From the NCBI RefSeq assembly GCF_964340395.1, contig NC_135564.1:19389319-19453318 (forward strand): 64,000 nucleotides of DNA, in the 5' to 3' direction. Positions within the stretch are counted from its first letter, which is position 1. Each line of letters starts with the position of its first letter. The stretch comes from Glandiceps talaboti. Lineage: Eukaryota; Hemichordata; Enteropneusta; Spengelidae. Both the position numbers and the translations under genes were made by a program. This document shows positions 1-12,658 of this stretch, one piece after another. The notes below the pieces were generated by a model. That model saw nothing but the letters and a program-made list of their open reading frames with translations. It did no database searches and was not told where the DNA came from.

Positions 1-891
1 TTTCCTCTACTTTTCCTCATACTGATTATGCCTGAGGGGGCTAAATTATATAACTGCCCAATAGTCTTCTCCAGGGTCATATGCTTCTCGTATTTTCCTT
101 GAAATTGGCTGAATGGAAGACAAATATTAGGGAATGTTTGGGGATAATATCTATTTGTATCAACGCAAACCAAATTGAACTCATTTGAACAAAAATGTAT
201 GGGATTTATATCTGGTTCTTTTACGTCACGATAATGTGTGTTTATGTCATTGGTTCCGAGGTGTTTATACATCAATCAAAATGTTCAAATTCGTCGCCCC
301 TAGTACCTTTCACGGTTTACATAAATGTTGCATGCTAGGGTATAAATATGCATTATTTCTTAATATTTGTCGTCATGCAGCCAGAAAGCACTCTTGACCC
401 AAGGAATTAAAGCTTGTTACTACTCATCTTTCGATTCGATTCGCAATGACACGGCCTTCTTATAATTAGGTCACCTGTATTATCCCACCTGATATATTTG
501 AAACCTTTGTGTATCTTAATGACATCTACAAAGTGAGTTTTATATTTTGTCTTCTTTCTCCATATAGGCATACGATGTCAGCGACCATTTCCCTGTCGAG
601 ATGGTATTGAATTAGGGATACAGTGACCGATTCTGAAAAAAAATTGTACAATGTTAAAAGTGATATATAATCAGTGTATAACCGAATAAAACCAACCATT
701 TGATTTCAACTCAGTTTGTTTGATGTGATCCTTTTAACAAATGCAATATACAGACGTAGGTGGCGCTCTATCATGATACGTGACATGTAATATTTACTAG
801 CCAGGATAATATGTATGCGAACGACGACAATGTCTAGCCATAGACCGTCTACTAACGTTGACAGAGGGTATATGGTCTCGTATAGCATTAA

Positions 892-1688
892 GGGAGTTTT
901 AACAGTTTTAACTTCCAGGGGGGGGGGGGGCGGAGGATTTTCAGGGGGGGCCCACCAATTTTTCTCAAGAAAAATTAGGGGGGGGGGCTAAACAAAAATT
1001 TCACTATTTGTTAGGGGGGGCCACAAAAAAAACCTAAACCTGAATGTCAGGATGGACAAGTGCCAGATATGTATATAAAATAAAATATAGGCAAAACCCA
1101 ACACTTGACTGTGCACAATGTCCTACAGAAGTAGCATTTAACATGGATTGATGAAAAACAGTGCACAAACCTATTAAATCACAATATTTGTATTCAGTGA
1201 AACAAAAATTGACCGGCGACTCTGCCACTTCTAAAGGTAACTTTCCCATGAAATTATGTAGGACTTGTTTCATCACAATCACTGTCTGAGATATCACCAG
1301 TAGTCTATTCTGTCACCCCTCAGTTGTAAGTAGACATCCTGTCAGCCAATTTAACTTATAATAGTCTTTATTTGTGATTTTATGAGTGTCCATGATTCAA
1401 CAACTTTGTGCACTGGTTCAATTCTGAAGTAAGTATAAATATGGAATAAGTTAATACATGTAGCAACTGCTGGCAAATCTATGTGTTGCTGTATCTGTCA
1501 TGTGTTTCATCTGTGCGTATTTTTGTTAGTGGTTTCAGGGGGGGGGGGGCATGAAATAAAAACAAGAAGTCTTAGGGGGGAGGGCCAGATAATTTATACC
1601 AGTTTTTATAGGGGGGCCACCAATAAAAATCCCTTGCTTCATTAGAAATCCTCCGGCCTCCCCCTCGAAATTAAAAATGTACACTCCC
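892..1688. mobile_element. Non-autonomous PIF/Harbinger-like element, 797 bp, TAA target duplication
   Basis: The ends are GGGAGT...ACTCCC, extended as an imperfect inverted repeat of about 45 bp (both arms contain a G-rich run followed by ggaggattt). TAA flanks both sides (889-891 and 1689-1691). Copies B (11969-11971) and C (25818-25820) hold one TAA at the same place, which is the empty site. A 3-bp TWA duplication and GG-start ends fit PIF/Harbinger; no transposase is visible. G-runs followed by ggggggcca recur inside. Confidence 0.8.
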
Positions 1689-1843
1689 TAATATAATTTG
1701 CGACATAACAATGTATACAACTAATAAACTGAGTTGCGACAAATATCCCGGCAACAGTTGTGTGTTCTTGATTGGGTATGTTTCGTGGCATTTGATATGA
1801 CAAGTCAATGATGTAATCATGTATACAGAGATAACCTCAGACG

Positions 1844-1845
<2 letters not shown>

Positions 1846-1902
<57 letters not shown>

Positions 1903-2074
1903 CTCTAGGATGCATACAGGGTAACAGGCAGACAGGGTGACAGACAGGGGGGAGGGAGGGAGGGAAGGAGGGAGGGAGAGAGTGTGAATGATAGTTAGAT
2001 AGAGATATATAGATAGAGAGATATATAGATAGATAGATAGACAGACAGATACAGACTGACAGCCAGACAGACAT

Positions 2075-2105
<31 letters not shown>

Positions 2106-2166
2106 TACAGACAGAGAGACAGACCGAGAGACAGAGACAGACAGCGAGACAGACAGAGAGACAGTC
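1846..2166. repeat. (GACA)n/(GATA)n/(GGGA)n microsatellite block, copy A
   Basis: There is a run of GACA units, then GGGA-rich sequence, then GATA and again GACA units. Equivalent blocks lie in B and C, with different unit counts. The minus-strand open frames here are only repeat translations (CLSV repeats) and are not genes. Confidence 0.95.
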
Positions 2167-2269
2167 AAAGATATTAAATCATACACGAACACATTCTCAT
2201 GGCAGTCACCCGCATAATTAATAATAAGTTGCCATGGTTTATTTACCGAAATGTTTAAGTGGTTACAAA

Positions 2270-2760
2270 CTATAATGGTAACAAAAAACAAAAGAGAAGG
2301 GTAAATGGGGAGTCAATAAATAGCTTGCATCTAGTTTAGCCTGACCCCCTGACATTGTACATTGTGACTGATAACAATAAGAGGGTTCAGTTGTCGATAG
2401 CACTGAAATTCATACATAACTGAAAAAAAAACATTACACGCAAAAGTCTTCTTTTTTTTACTACATGAAAAGTCTACACAACAAACGAAAAGTCCATACC
2501 TCTCTAAATTTTTAATAACCTGTACTGCCCTACTAAATACTGTTCAAAAGATTTCCCAAAAAGATGTAGAGAATATTTCGATTTGATTTGAATAGTATCA
2601 TTCCAATTTTTTGCACCAGCGAATGAAATAGCAAACTGACCAAAATTCGTTCTCGCATATGGTACATACGGATAAAGATTTTGGCGATGACAAAGTCTCG
2701 TATTATGTTTATGTTTTATGTCACTAATATAATCGGACAAGATAATCACTGATCATAGAA
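2270..2760 (-). mobile_element. 3' end of an old non-LTR retrotransposon (reverse transcriptase C-terminus and 3' UTR)
   Basis: The minus frame 2749-2504 encodes the typical LINE ORF2 C-terminal pattern: HNTRL, then a YARTNFGQF-like block, then GAKNWND, ending near a stop at 2504. The downstream part (about 2270-2500) recurs at 12540-12658 and 17460-17530 (copy B) and in inverted orientation at about 60290-60450, so it is a dispersed 3' UTR. It holds the empty target site (2351-2365) of the Tx1/L1 insertion seen in B and C. Confidence 0.75.
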
Positions 2761-3318
2761 AATCTTATTGTGGCGAGGAGTTACTAGAAATTTTGCAAAT
2801 GTACTCAATAAACGAACGCTCATTAGGTTGAATTATGTCAAATCACCGACGAAATATTTCGTGCCTCCATCCCTTTCAGATCATTACAATTTTCATGCCC
2901 CCAACCCCTCTTCGCACCCCAATTTTTTCCATAGCTCTCGTACCATTTTATCCTTAAGTCTTACCCCCCCCCCCACGTAAATCTGCTTGTTCACGTAATG
3001 CCATGTTAATGCACAAAACTGTATTAATTAACTTTTCAGTCCCATCTTTCGTCCTACGCCATAGCAGAGCATTGGACAAGCATAATACCCCATCCACATG
3101 TCTTCTGATTCCTCTTATGCAAGTTCCTGTACTCCATAAGTATAAACAATTCTTGAGAAACAGGAAGTTCACAGTTACTGGTATTGGTAGGATGTCAACA
3201 ACCTAGATTATTTCTGACTATCGAGAACTGTCTTTTCACTTGACCTCTGACCACCAGAGCCAGACTACACTCGTCTCTCAGCCTGTTCCGAAGTCATGCT
3301 ACTTACACACCTAAGGAC

Positions 3319-3367
3319 AGATTTTGATTGCTATAGCCATTTAGATTTTGATTGCTATAGCCATATA
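3319..3367. repeat. Two tandem copies of a 24 bp unit upstream of the resistin-like promoter
   Basis: The unit agattttgattgctatagcc occurs twice in a row, and the same doublet is present in copy B at about 18435-18484. It lies about 250-300 bp upstream of the TATA box. A regulatory role is possible but not shown. Confidence 0.7.
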
Positions 3368-3620
3368 GTTTTGGAAAAAGGGAATTGCTGTCGTGGTGCA
3401 CGGTGGCCGAAGAAAATTGTTTTTGGGTCCTATCCTCCAGCCCTCCCCTCAGAAAACAAATGGTTTACCCCATAGGGAGAATGGGTGCCTAGTATGCAGT
3501 ATACGTCGATAGAGGGTGCACTTCGTGAGCGTGATGCTTTTATTAGAAAACCGGATGTTTACAATTCACCTAATAGTTTTAACAAATAAAATATTTCTAG
3601 GAATTTGATCACGTCTACTT

Positions 3621-3627
3621 TATAAAA
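3621..3627 (+). promoter_or_regulatory. TATA box of resistin-like copy A
   Basis: TATAAAA follows ctactt. Transcription would start near 3650, giving a noncoding first exon that ends at 3806 at a perfect donor (AAG|GTAAGT). The same arrangement is conserved in copy B. Confidence 0.6.
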
Positions 3628-5018
3628 CTGCAGAGTGGAAGGATAAAGCAAGTTATACGATTGACTGTCCTCAACACTGTAGTGCAATTCATTCAGGCAG
3701 AGTGAACAGCCGTCGACGATTTCGTGAGACAGATCATTGTCCTACAATTACAGTACTACATTTTACACAACGACTTTGGTGCAAATTGCTTTCTTAGCAT
3801 TCTCAAGGTAAGTATATTGAACTTTTTTATTTTGTCTGTAGATCTAGAGTTACTCATTTTACCTTCACAGTTTCGTCTCCTATTTGGTCTGTCATCTCCA
3901 CTGATGCGATATTTCGTGAACTAGGGGTGAGAACGAGGCAAGTAAGTTTTTCGAATATTCATCCGAGTCGGTACTCAAAAATGAGACCAAGAAAATGTTA
4001 TTTTTATATCACATACGAATTCGCAAGCTTAAATAACCGTCTAAGGTTATAGAGTTACGTTACACAGAGTGTCCCATTTAACAAACTAACCACCACAGTC
4101 CACAAAGTTAGAGAGTGTACCCCTAATAAAAACAGTCACAAATCATTATACCGTTAATCGTTCAAACCGATGGAACACTACACCTAAGGCCAAAAACAAA
4201 AAAAGGTTGTTTCTGGTCAGGACATTTTGTCTAAAATGGTGCGACGATTCGATTTGTAAACCTGTCACTCAATCTACGATTTATGGTAGTTACTGTACTT
4301 TTTATTTAGATATTTTGAAAGTAAGCAATTTAGTTTTTTTTTATGTTTTCTTTCTAGCTTCCGAGTATAATATGAAGACTACTAACTTGATCCTGTTAAC
4401 TTTGGTTGGTGTTGTTTTCTTATCTCTGACACCTTCAATACACGGTATGTGGTTTACAGTTTGATACTGCAATGATCATATATATTTGTCTTTACAGTCC
4501 CTCTCTTACACAGTAATACTTGTACACCTGCATGTGTATTGAACAAGTACATGTCATGATGTTCCTCCCCCCTCCCCCACCGGTCAATGCACACATATGT
4601 ATTGCAAACTATATTCTACATTGAATTCTACATTCTACATTTGTATATTGTGTGTTTGTGTGTTTGTTTGTTAGTTTGTTAGTTTGTTTTGTTTGGTTGG
4701 TTGGTTGGTTGTTTGTTGTTTGTTTGTGTATATATGTTTGTTTGTTTGTTTGTTTGCTTCTTGAAATGACGATTCGGGTAGTCACTGGGAGGGAGTGCAG
4801 GTAGATCAACAGAAATACACAAAAATGGAAAGATACGGACAATTATTTTTTTTACAGAAATGGTAGACAGCGGTTTTGACTATATTATAATAAAGGGATC
4901 GATGGTGAACTTGCCCGCAATTATGCAACGTGTCCTGTAGGTAAGGGATTGTGTACTTTCTCTTATCTTGAAATACCTGGGTTAGCACAACTGAAAACAT
5001 AAGAACTTAAAGATTTTG

Positions 5019-5104
<86 letters not shown>
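5019..5104. repeat. (TA)n microsatellite
   Basis: About 43 TA units lie in intron 2 of resistin-like copy A, directly before the hammerhead-like unit. The allied repeat in copy B is at 20511-20590. Confidence 0.95.
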
Positions 5105-5448
<344 letters not shown>

Positions 5449-5454
5449 TATGTG

Positions 5455-6754
5455 AACAATTCCAGTTCTCTTATAGAAAATACCACAGCACCGAAACAGC
5501 GTTGCTCAAAGTCCATGATGATATCTGCACTTCACTTGATGCCGGCAAGAGTGTTCTGCTTGTCCTCCTCGATCTATCGGCGGCCTTTGACACTATCGAC
5601 CATGATATCTTACTATCACGATTATCTGACATCGGCATCAAAGGTACCCCCCTGAACTGGTTTGCATCATACCTCTCCAATCGTCAGCAATCTGTTCTAG
5701 TTAAGGATACTGTCTCTACCCCGACTCTTCTTCAATCAGGTGTTCCACAGGGATCGGTACTTGGTCCTCTACTCTTTTGCATTTACATCTCCCCACTTGG
5801 TCAGTTAATTCGGCAGCATAATCTTAACTTCCACCTATACGCAGATGACAGTCAACTCTACAATGCTCTTACTCCATCAGACATCTCTCTATCGGTTAGA
5901 AACATGGAAGCTGCTGCTAATGACATCAAGACGTGGATGACCAAGAATAAGCTCAAACTCAACGACGACAAAACTGAAGTCTTACTCATTACATCGAAAA
6001 TCAGTCGACCTCAAAGTCCAACTATTGATAACATCCATATTGGCGAAAGTACAATTCAACCAGCCGAAACAGCTCGTAATATTGGTGTAACTTTCGATTC
6101 TCATCACACGTTAAAAAAGCACATATCCACAACATGTCAATCAATCTACCATTATCTCAGGAAAATTGGCTATATCCGTCCCTACCTCTCCAAATCTACT
6201 TGTCAGAAACTCGTCCAGGCATTAATATCAAGCAAACTTGACAATGGTAATGCCCTACTCTATGGCTTACCCAACGATCATATCAAACCACTCCAACATG
6301 TTCAAAACGCTGCAGCAAAAATCATCATGCGAGCCAGGAAATATGATCATGTAACACCACTCCTAAAGGAACTACACTGGCTACCAGTTCAGGACAGAAT
6401 AAAGTTCAAACTTTTGCTCATGATACAAGTCCCTCAATGGACTCGCTCCAAGATATTTATCAGACCTTCTTCACTGGAAAACAGCTACGAGAACACTGCG
6501 ATCAACAAATAAACATCTCCTATATGTACCTAAGTACAAGCTGGAATCTTATGGAGGAAGATCGTTTTCTTCTGCTGCGCCTCGTCTGTGGAATGAACTA
6601 CCAATTGAAATTCGCGAACAAGTTACAATTAGCACATTTAAAAAACACTTAAAGACTTACCTGTTTTCTAAAACATTTTGACTGTACAGCGCCTTTGAAC
6701 TCTTGTCATAGTGGAATTGGCGCTATATAAATTGCATCGATTGATTGATTGATA
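5455..6754 (+). mobile_element. 5'-truncated CR1/L2-like LINE, reverse transcriptase fragment
   Basis: The frame 5455-6440 encodes a reverse transcriptase: [14 protein letters not shown], the LDLSAAFDTIDH block, SGVPQGSVLGPLLF, and the catalytic LYADDSQLY. A frameshift near 6440 moves the C-terminus to another frame (KYKLESYGGRSFSSAAPRLW, then a stop near 6678). The 3' end carries ggcgctatataaatt and a (GATT)n tail, typical of CR1/L2 elements. No endonuclease or ORF1 is present. Copy B lacks it at the matching site in intron 2, so it inserted after the A/B duplication. It cannot be autonomous. Confidence 0.9.
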
Positions 6755-7238
6755 TGTATATGCGTGTGTGTGTCTGTGTGTGTGCGTCTGTGTGTGTGCA
6801 TACGAGAAAAGAGGATGTATTAATTAAAATTTGCTTTGTTTACAGGTTACATAGTGACTGGGTGTAGTTGTGGTATGGCATGTGGCTCCTACACCATCCA
6901 AACACATCACGGTCGATCTCGATGCTACTGTCACGCAGGATGCAACGGTGGTAAAATGATAGATTGGACATCGGCACGGTGCTGTAAAGTCTATTAAGAT
7001 ATAGCTCATGGATTAGAATCATTATGAGGAGCGCTATTTTTAGTTACGTACAACTTTGAATCGTTCACTTTTTAGGCTGACATACATGTAATTATAGGAA
7101 TTGTATGTTAGTTTCTGTTTTCTTGTGTCGTAATAATGAAAAAAAAAATGATATTATTATTTCCTTCGCTTTTAAATGTGTAGTATCCACGGAACCAGCC
7201 ATGGAATCGTTTTATTTCAAGAGTCTATACATGCAATG

Positions 7239-7440
7239 CACAGTGACTTGTGAGCTAATATTATATTCCAGGATGGTCATTCTAGTCTGGGATGACCACA
7301 ATACAAAATAATGACGTTATTTGGTATATACGATAATTATTCAAAAATACCGTTGCCGGTGATTGCTAATTGACAGTATTCCTAGACTATTTAGAATTAT
7401 TAGCATCCTGGAATAGAATGTTAGATCATAAGTGACTGTG
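7239..7440. mobile_element. Foldback (MITE-like) repeat in the 3' flank of resistin-like copy A
   Basis: The left arm (cacagtgacttgtgagctaa...ttccaggatg) matches the inverse of the right arm (catcctggaatag...agtgactgtg) over about 35 bp. The pair is conserved in copy B at 21121-21322, so the element predates the duplication. It may lie in the gene's 3' UTR. Confidence 0.65.
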
Positions 7441-7995
7441 ACGTAATGTATCTCCGCTTTCGCGACCACATTTAGTTAGCTTAGCTCGCCAACATCTCAG
7501 GACAATTTCATACTAGTACAGTGCCGTAAAAAGGTCTTGAAATTGTTTTACGGCGATGCATGAATGGCGTCAAATTAGAGATCAGGAAGAATGCTCAATT
7601 TACTATATTAACTGTGTTTCACGTCTACTGTGCTTGTCTTAATTTTGTTTACACATCCGGTGTTAAATTAATATAAAAACAGAGTTCATACATTGGAAGA
7701 TAAAGATATAAAATTCAAAATCTGGTCGAAACTAGGAGGACTGTCTATTGACAGTTTTTTAATCTGTAAATGTCAAAATAAAGAAGAGCCAAATAATCTA
7801 ATCACCATCTCTTGAACATGATATGACTTATGTACATGTTTAACATTGAGGGCGCTCTTACAAGCATTGGCCATCTCACATTTGATCCATTTTGTTTTGA
7901 AAAGAAATCTGTAGTTTCATATCACACATTGTTATTCATTTAAAATGGTCAAATAAAAACAACGACTATATAACTTTTAACTTGTCGGTTTTAGT

Positions 7996-8375
<380 letters not shown>

Positions 8376-9207
8376 ATATTGGAGAGGCTTTCAGTTCGTA
8401 TTCACACGTTTACTAACAGACTGAGTATGGATGTCTTAGAAATGACAAGAAAGATACTTAGAATCATTTCATTTATCATAAGTCCAAAATTTCACGAGTA
8501 GCAAACAACAGTAGTTTTCGTCCCGGATACGTACTTGTGATGTACTTCCCAACAACGATTTTTTTTCTGGTCTGGCTATGAGGGCGTCACCAAGTGCTGA
8601 AAATATTTTGGTTGGATTCAAAATATATAGGTTCGGTAGGGCCATTAGAAATGTATGAATAAACAGTTTAAATGTAGTCAACTTTTGAATGATTCAGAAA
8701 TATTTTTTATCGTTTTGCCATGAATTAAATGATGAAATAATTATGATAAAAGTGAATTTTCGGTGAAACAATTATATAAACTAATCAGCACATTCTACGT
8801 ATGTTGATCTCAACTTGACAGTCTAAAGGGAAGGCGCCTTCTTGAACATTTTGCTTTAAAAGGGAAAGTTTTGAGTAACTGAAATAAATGAGATCACAAC
8901 CAAATTTTTGAATTGATACAACAATAGTTTATTGTATCAAAATTCTTCAAATATTATACTCTAAAATTATATAAATAAAATCCATCTGCAATATTGATGC
9001 ATTAAAAAAGAAATAACAAAAAATCGTAGAAGTATTTCTATTGATTAAAATTTAATGGCAGTGAAATCTAGTCTACTAGTAGACATCCTGCAATGGTAGA
9101 AAAGAACAGGAAAGTGGTAATTAGTGAGAGGATGTGATTTTATATTGTCATGTTACTACTATAATCACTATTATATACAGTATGCTTTATGTGAATGTCA
9201 TAACGTT

Positions 9208-9263
9208 GCAATGTTGTTGTCGTTGTCGTCGTCGTCGTCGTCGTCGTCGTTGTTGTTACTGAC

Positions 9264-9312
<49 letters not shown>
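9208..9312. repeat. (GTT/GTC)n microsatellite, copy A
   Basis: GTT and GTC triplets form a run; the copy B equivalent is at 22997-23103. No gene is seen between 8400 and 10436 apart from this repeat and the hairpin element near 10 kb. Confidence 0.95.
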
Positions 9313-9313
<1 letters not shown>

Positions 9314-9967
9314 TCAAAAAGTGTGACCCAGAAAGTTCTAAAAACCTAAATCAACTTGTACTGCTATACCGGTATTAATAATATAGATAGAAATTCACGT
9401 CAGACAATATACTATAGTCATGGTCTCAGTTATGGCTTTAGAATCTTATACACGTTGTACAACTTACCTTATTTCATATGAAAACTGCTGGAAGACATCA
9501 TCTATATATTCTATACATTTGGGTGTCTTAGCAACCATTTTCTCCTCGATTCCATCATCCTCACTGATAATAGAAAAACACAAAGACATGCCGTACGTTA
9601 GTGGAGAAACGGTCACGTGATAGTGAAATGGACACGAAATGTGTAAACTTAGACTCAATGTGAGGAACTACATCCGTAGGTACAAGGCACTCACAGAACT
9701 AAAAAGAACAAACGACAATAAAAGTAGGATGTAAATAAAGAAATGGCGCAAAGTTCACTATATCAGATTTTAATCAGACTGACTTATTTAGACCTCAGAC
9801 CACTATTGATTTTCTATAATGGTCTGAGCTTAGACTGTATGGTACGTTGTGTCGCTCAGACGTCATTGATCTTGTGCCATGCAATTAGATTGGCCGCGAC
9901 GATGCCTGAGGGCGCCCTGTCACGGTGTTGTTCCTCAGATTGGAATATCACCATGAATAGATAAATG

Positions 9968-10055
9968 TGAATATTTTTCTTCGTTCAGCCGAGGAAAATA
10001 TGAGTGTCCTGCGATCACGGGTATTTTCCTCGGCTGCACGAAGAAAAATATTGGG
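9968..10055. repeat. Hairpin with arms reading tcttcgttcagccgaggaaaata
   Basis: The left arm aatatttttcttcgttcagc is followed after a short spacer by its inverse (ctgcacgaagaaaaatatt). A related end (ttttccttggctgaacaaaag) occurs at about 10909-10928. The pair may bound a dispersed element of about 960 bp (9968-10928) that is present in A, B and C, with a diverged copy at 44680-45030. Confidence 0.5.
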
Positions 10056-12124
10056 GAATAATATAATTATATACATGTAACACCATCGCCAGTAAAATAT
10101 TTAAAAAATCGGAAGAAAGTAATCGCAATTTTAAGCGTTTCGACTCATATTTCGAACACAGCAGAACGTAGACACACGTTGTGATGGCATACATGCGCCT
10201 TGTCCTGACGTAGAACGACCAGAGTATATATTCCATATTTTTTTGTTGAATCTGGCTCGTGCATGGTATAATGACTGGCTAGGTTTCCCGCCATACAGAC
10301 TTTGACGACGATTGATTATACATATGGCATTATACCATGTGTAAGTCAATCCATTGTCTTTGAATAGAAACTTGATGAAGATACGGATTTTATAAACTGG
10401 CTCTGTGGTACTCAAAATATCCAAATCGCTATTGATTATTTTCCCTAACTTTTCATACTGATTATGCCTGAGGGGTTGAATTATATTATTGCCCAATAGT
10501 CTTCTCCAGGGTCATATGCTTCTTGTATTTTCCTTGCAATTCGCTGAATGGAAGACAAATATTAGGGAATGTTTGGGGATAATATCTACTTGTATTAACG
10601 CAAACCAAATTGAACTCATTCGAACAAAAATGTATGGGATTTATATCCGGTTCGTTTACGTCAAAAATAATGTGTGTTTATGTCATTGGTTCCGAGATGC
10701 TTAAAACATCAATCAAATCGTCACCACTAGTACCTTTCATGGTTTACATAACTGCTGCATGCCAGGGTATAAATATGTAATATTTCTTAATATTTGTCGT
10801 CATGCAGCTAGAAAGCACTCTTGACCCAAGGAATTAAAGCTTGTTACTACTCATGTTTCGATTCGATTCGCAATGCCACGGCCTTCTCATAATTAGGTCA
10901 CCTGTATTTTCCTTGGCTGAACAAAAGACAATGTTTATATGGGCGAGACGACAGCCAAGCCCATTATGGAGTGCAAAGTTTGCTTGAGTCCATTATGGAC
11001 TGGGAGGGCATACATTATTGTTATTATTTTATAGTTTCGCCAATTCCAGTGAATTTGTAGACCGAGAAACGCAAAACAACGTATATTACACAGCGCTGAA
11101 CATCGTCTGCCATGTTCGGCCCGGAAGCTGAATACTAATCATAGCGACACACGTACGTACGCGTACACACACATATACACTTCAATGTAATGCTATGAGT
11201 ATGAAGACAAACTTGTTTCATGAATGCGTTGTATTTTTAAACAGTGGAAATGACAATCATAAGTAACAACATACATTTCGAAAAAATACCTAGTCGTATG
11301 AAGAAACAGAACAAATAAGCTTGTATTGTTATGCTCGTTCCGGGGCCGCGATGCCCAATAACGGAGTACATTATCAGTAATAATGTACAGCGATGACGTC
11401 ACAAAATTCACTGGAATTGGTAATGCTATAATATAATAGGGGATAACATCTAATCATTGCCTGTGTCATCAAAGCCCTATAGTGACAACAACTGATGACA
11501 GTCTAGATCTATTTCTTGATTTAGTTACTCGCCTCAGAACAGTAAAAATGTAATGATCCCACCTGATATATTTGAAACCTTTGTGTATCTTAATGACATC
11601 TACAAAGTGAATTTTACATTTTGTCTTTTCCTGCTTTCTCCATATAGGCATACGATGTCAGCGATCATTTCCCTGTCGAGATGGTATTAGATTAGGGATA
11701 CAGTGACCAATTGTGAAAAAAAAATGTACAATGTTAAAAGTGATATATAATCAGTGTATAACCGAATAAAACTAACCATTTGATTTCAACTCAATTTGTT
11801 TCATGTGATCCTTTTAACAAATGCAATATACAGACGTAGGTGGCGCTCTATCATGATACGCGACATGTAATATTTACGAGCAAGGATAACATGTATGCGA
11901 ACGACGACAATGTCTAGCCATAGACCGTCTACCAATGTTGACAGAGGGTATATGGTCTCGTATAGCATTAATATGATTTGCGACATAACAATGTATACAA
12001 CTAATACACTGAGTTGCGACAAATATCTCGGCAACAGTTGTGTGTTCTTGATTGGGTATGTTTCGTGGCATTTGATATGACAAGTCAATGATGTAATCAT
12101 GTATACAGAGATAACCTCAGATGG

Positions 12125-12130
12125 ACAGAA

Positions 12131-12182
<52 letters not shown>

Positions 12183-12387
12183 GCAGGCAGACCTCTAGGA
12201 TGCATACAGGGTGACAGACAGACAGGGTGACAGACAGGGGGAGGGAGGGAGGGAGGGAAGGAGGGAGGGAGAGAGTGCGTGAATGATAGTTAGATAGAGA
12301 TATATAGATATATAGATAGATAGATCGATAGATAGATAGATAGACAGACAGATACAGACTGACAGACAGACAGACAACCAGACAACC

Positions 12388-12418
<31 letters not shown>

Positions 12419-12450
12419 GACAGAGACAGACAGCGAGACAGACAGACAGA
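12125..12450. repeat. (GACA)n/(GATA)n/(GGGA)n microsatellite block, copy B
   Basis: This is the same block as at 1846-2166, with its own unit counts. The minus-strand open frames are repeat artefacts. Confidence 0.95.
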
Positions 12451-12643
12451 GAGACAGTCAGAGAGATTAAATCATACACGAACACATTCTCATGGTAGTC
12501 ACCCGCATAATTAATAATAAGTTGCCATGGTTTATTTACCGAAATGTTTAAGTGGTTACAAACTATAATGGTAACAAAAAACAAAAGAGAAGGGTAAATG
12601 GGGAGTCAATAAATAGCTTGCATCTAGTTTAGCCTGACCCCCT

Positions 12644-12658
12644 GACATTGTACATTGT
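12644..12658. repeat. Left target-site duplication of the copy B LINE
   Basis: gacattgtacattgt here is repeated exactly at 17460-17474, on the other side of the LINE. Copy A has it once (2351-2365). Confidence 0.9.

Noticed and set aside
1990-2170. GATA/GACA block as a sex-chromosome (Bkm-like) marker
   Set aside because: GATA and GACA repeats are common, and one local block says nothing about sex linkage.
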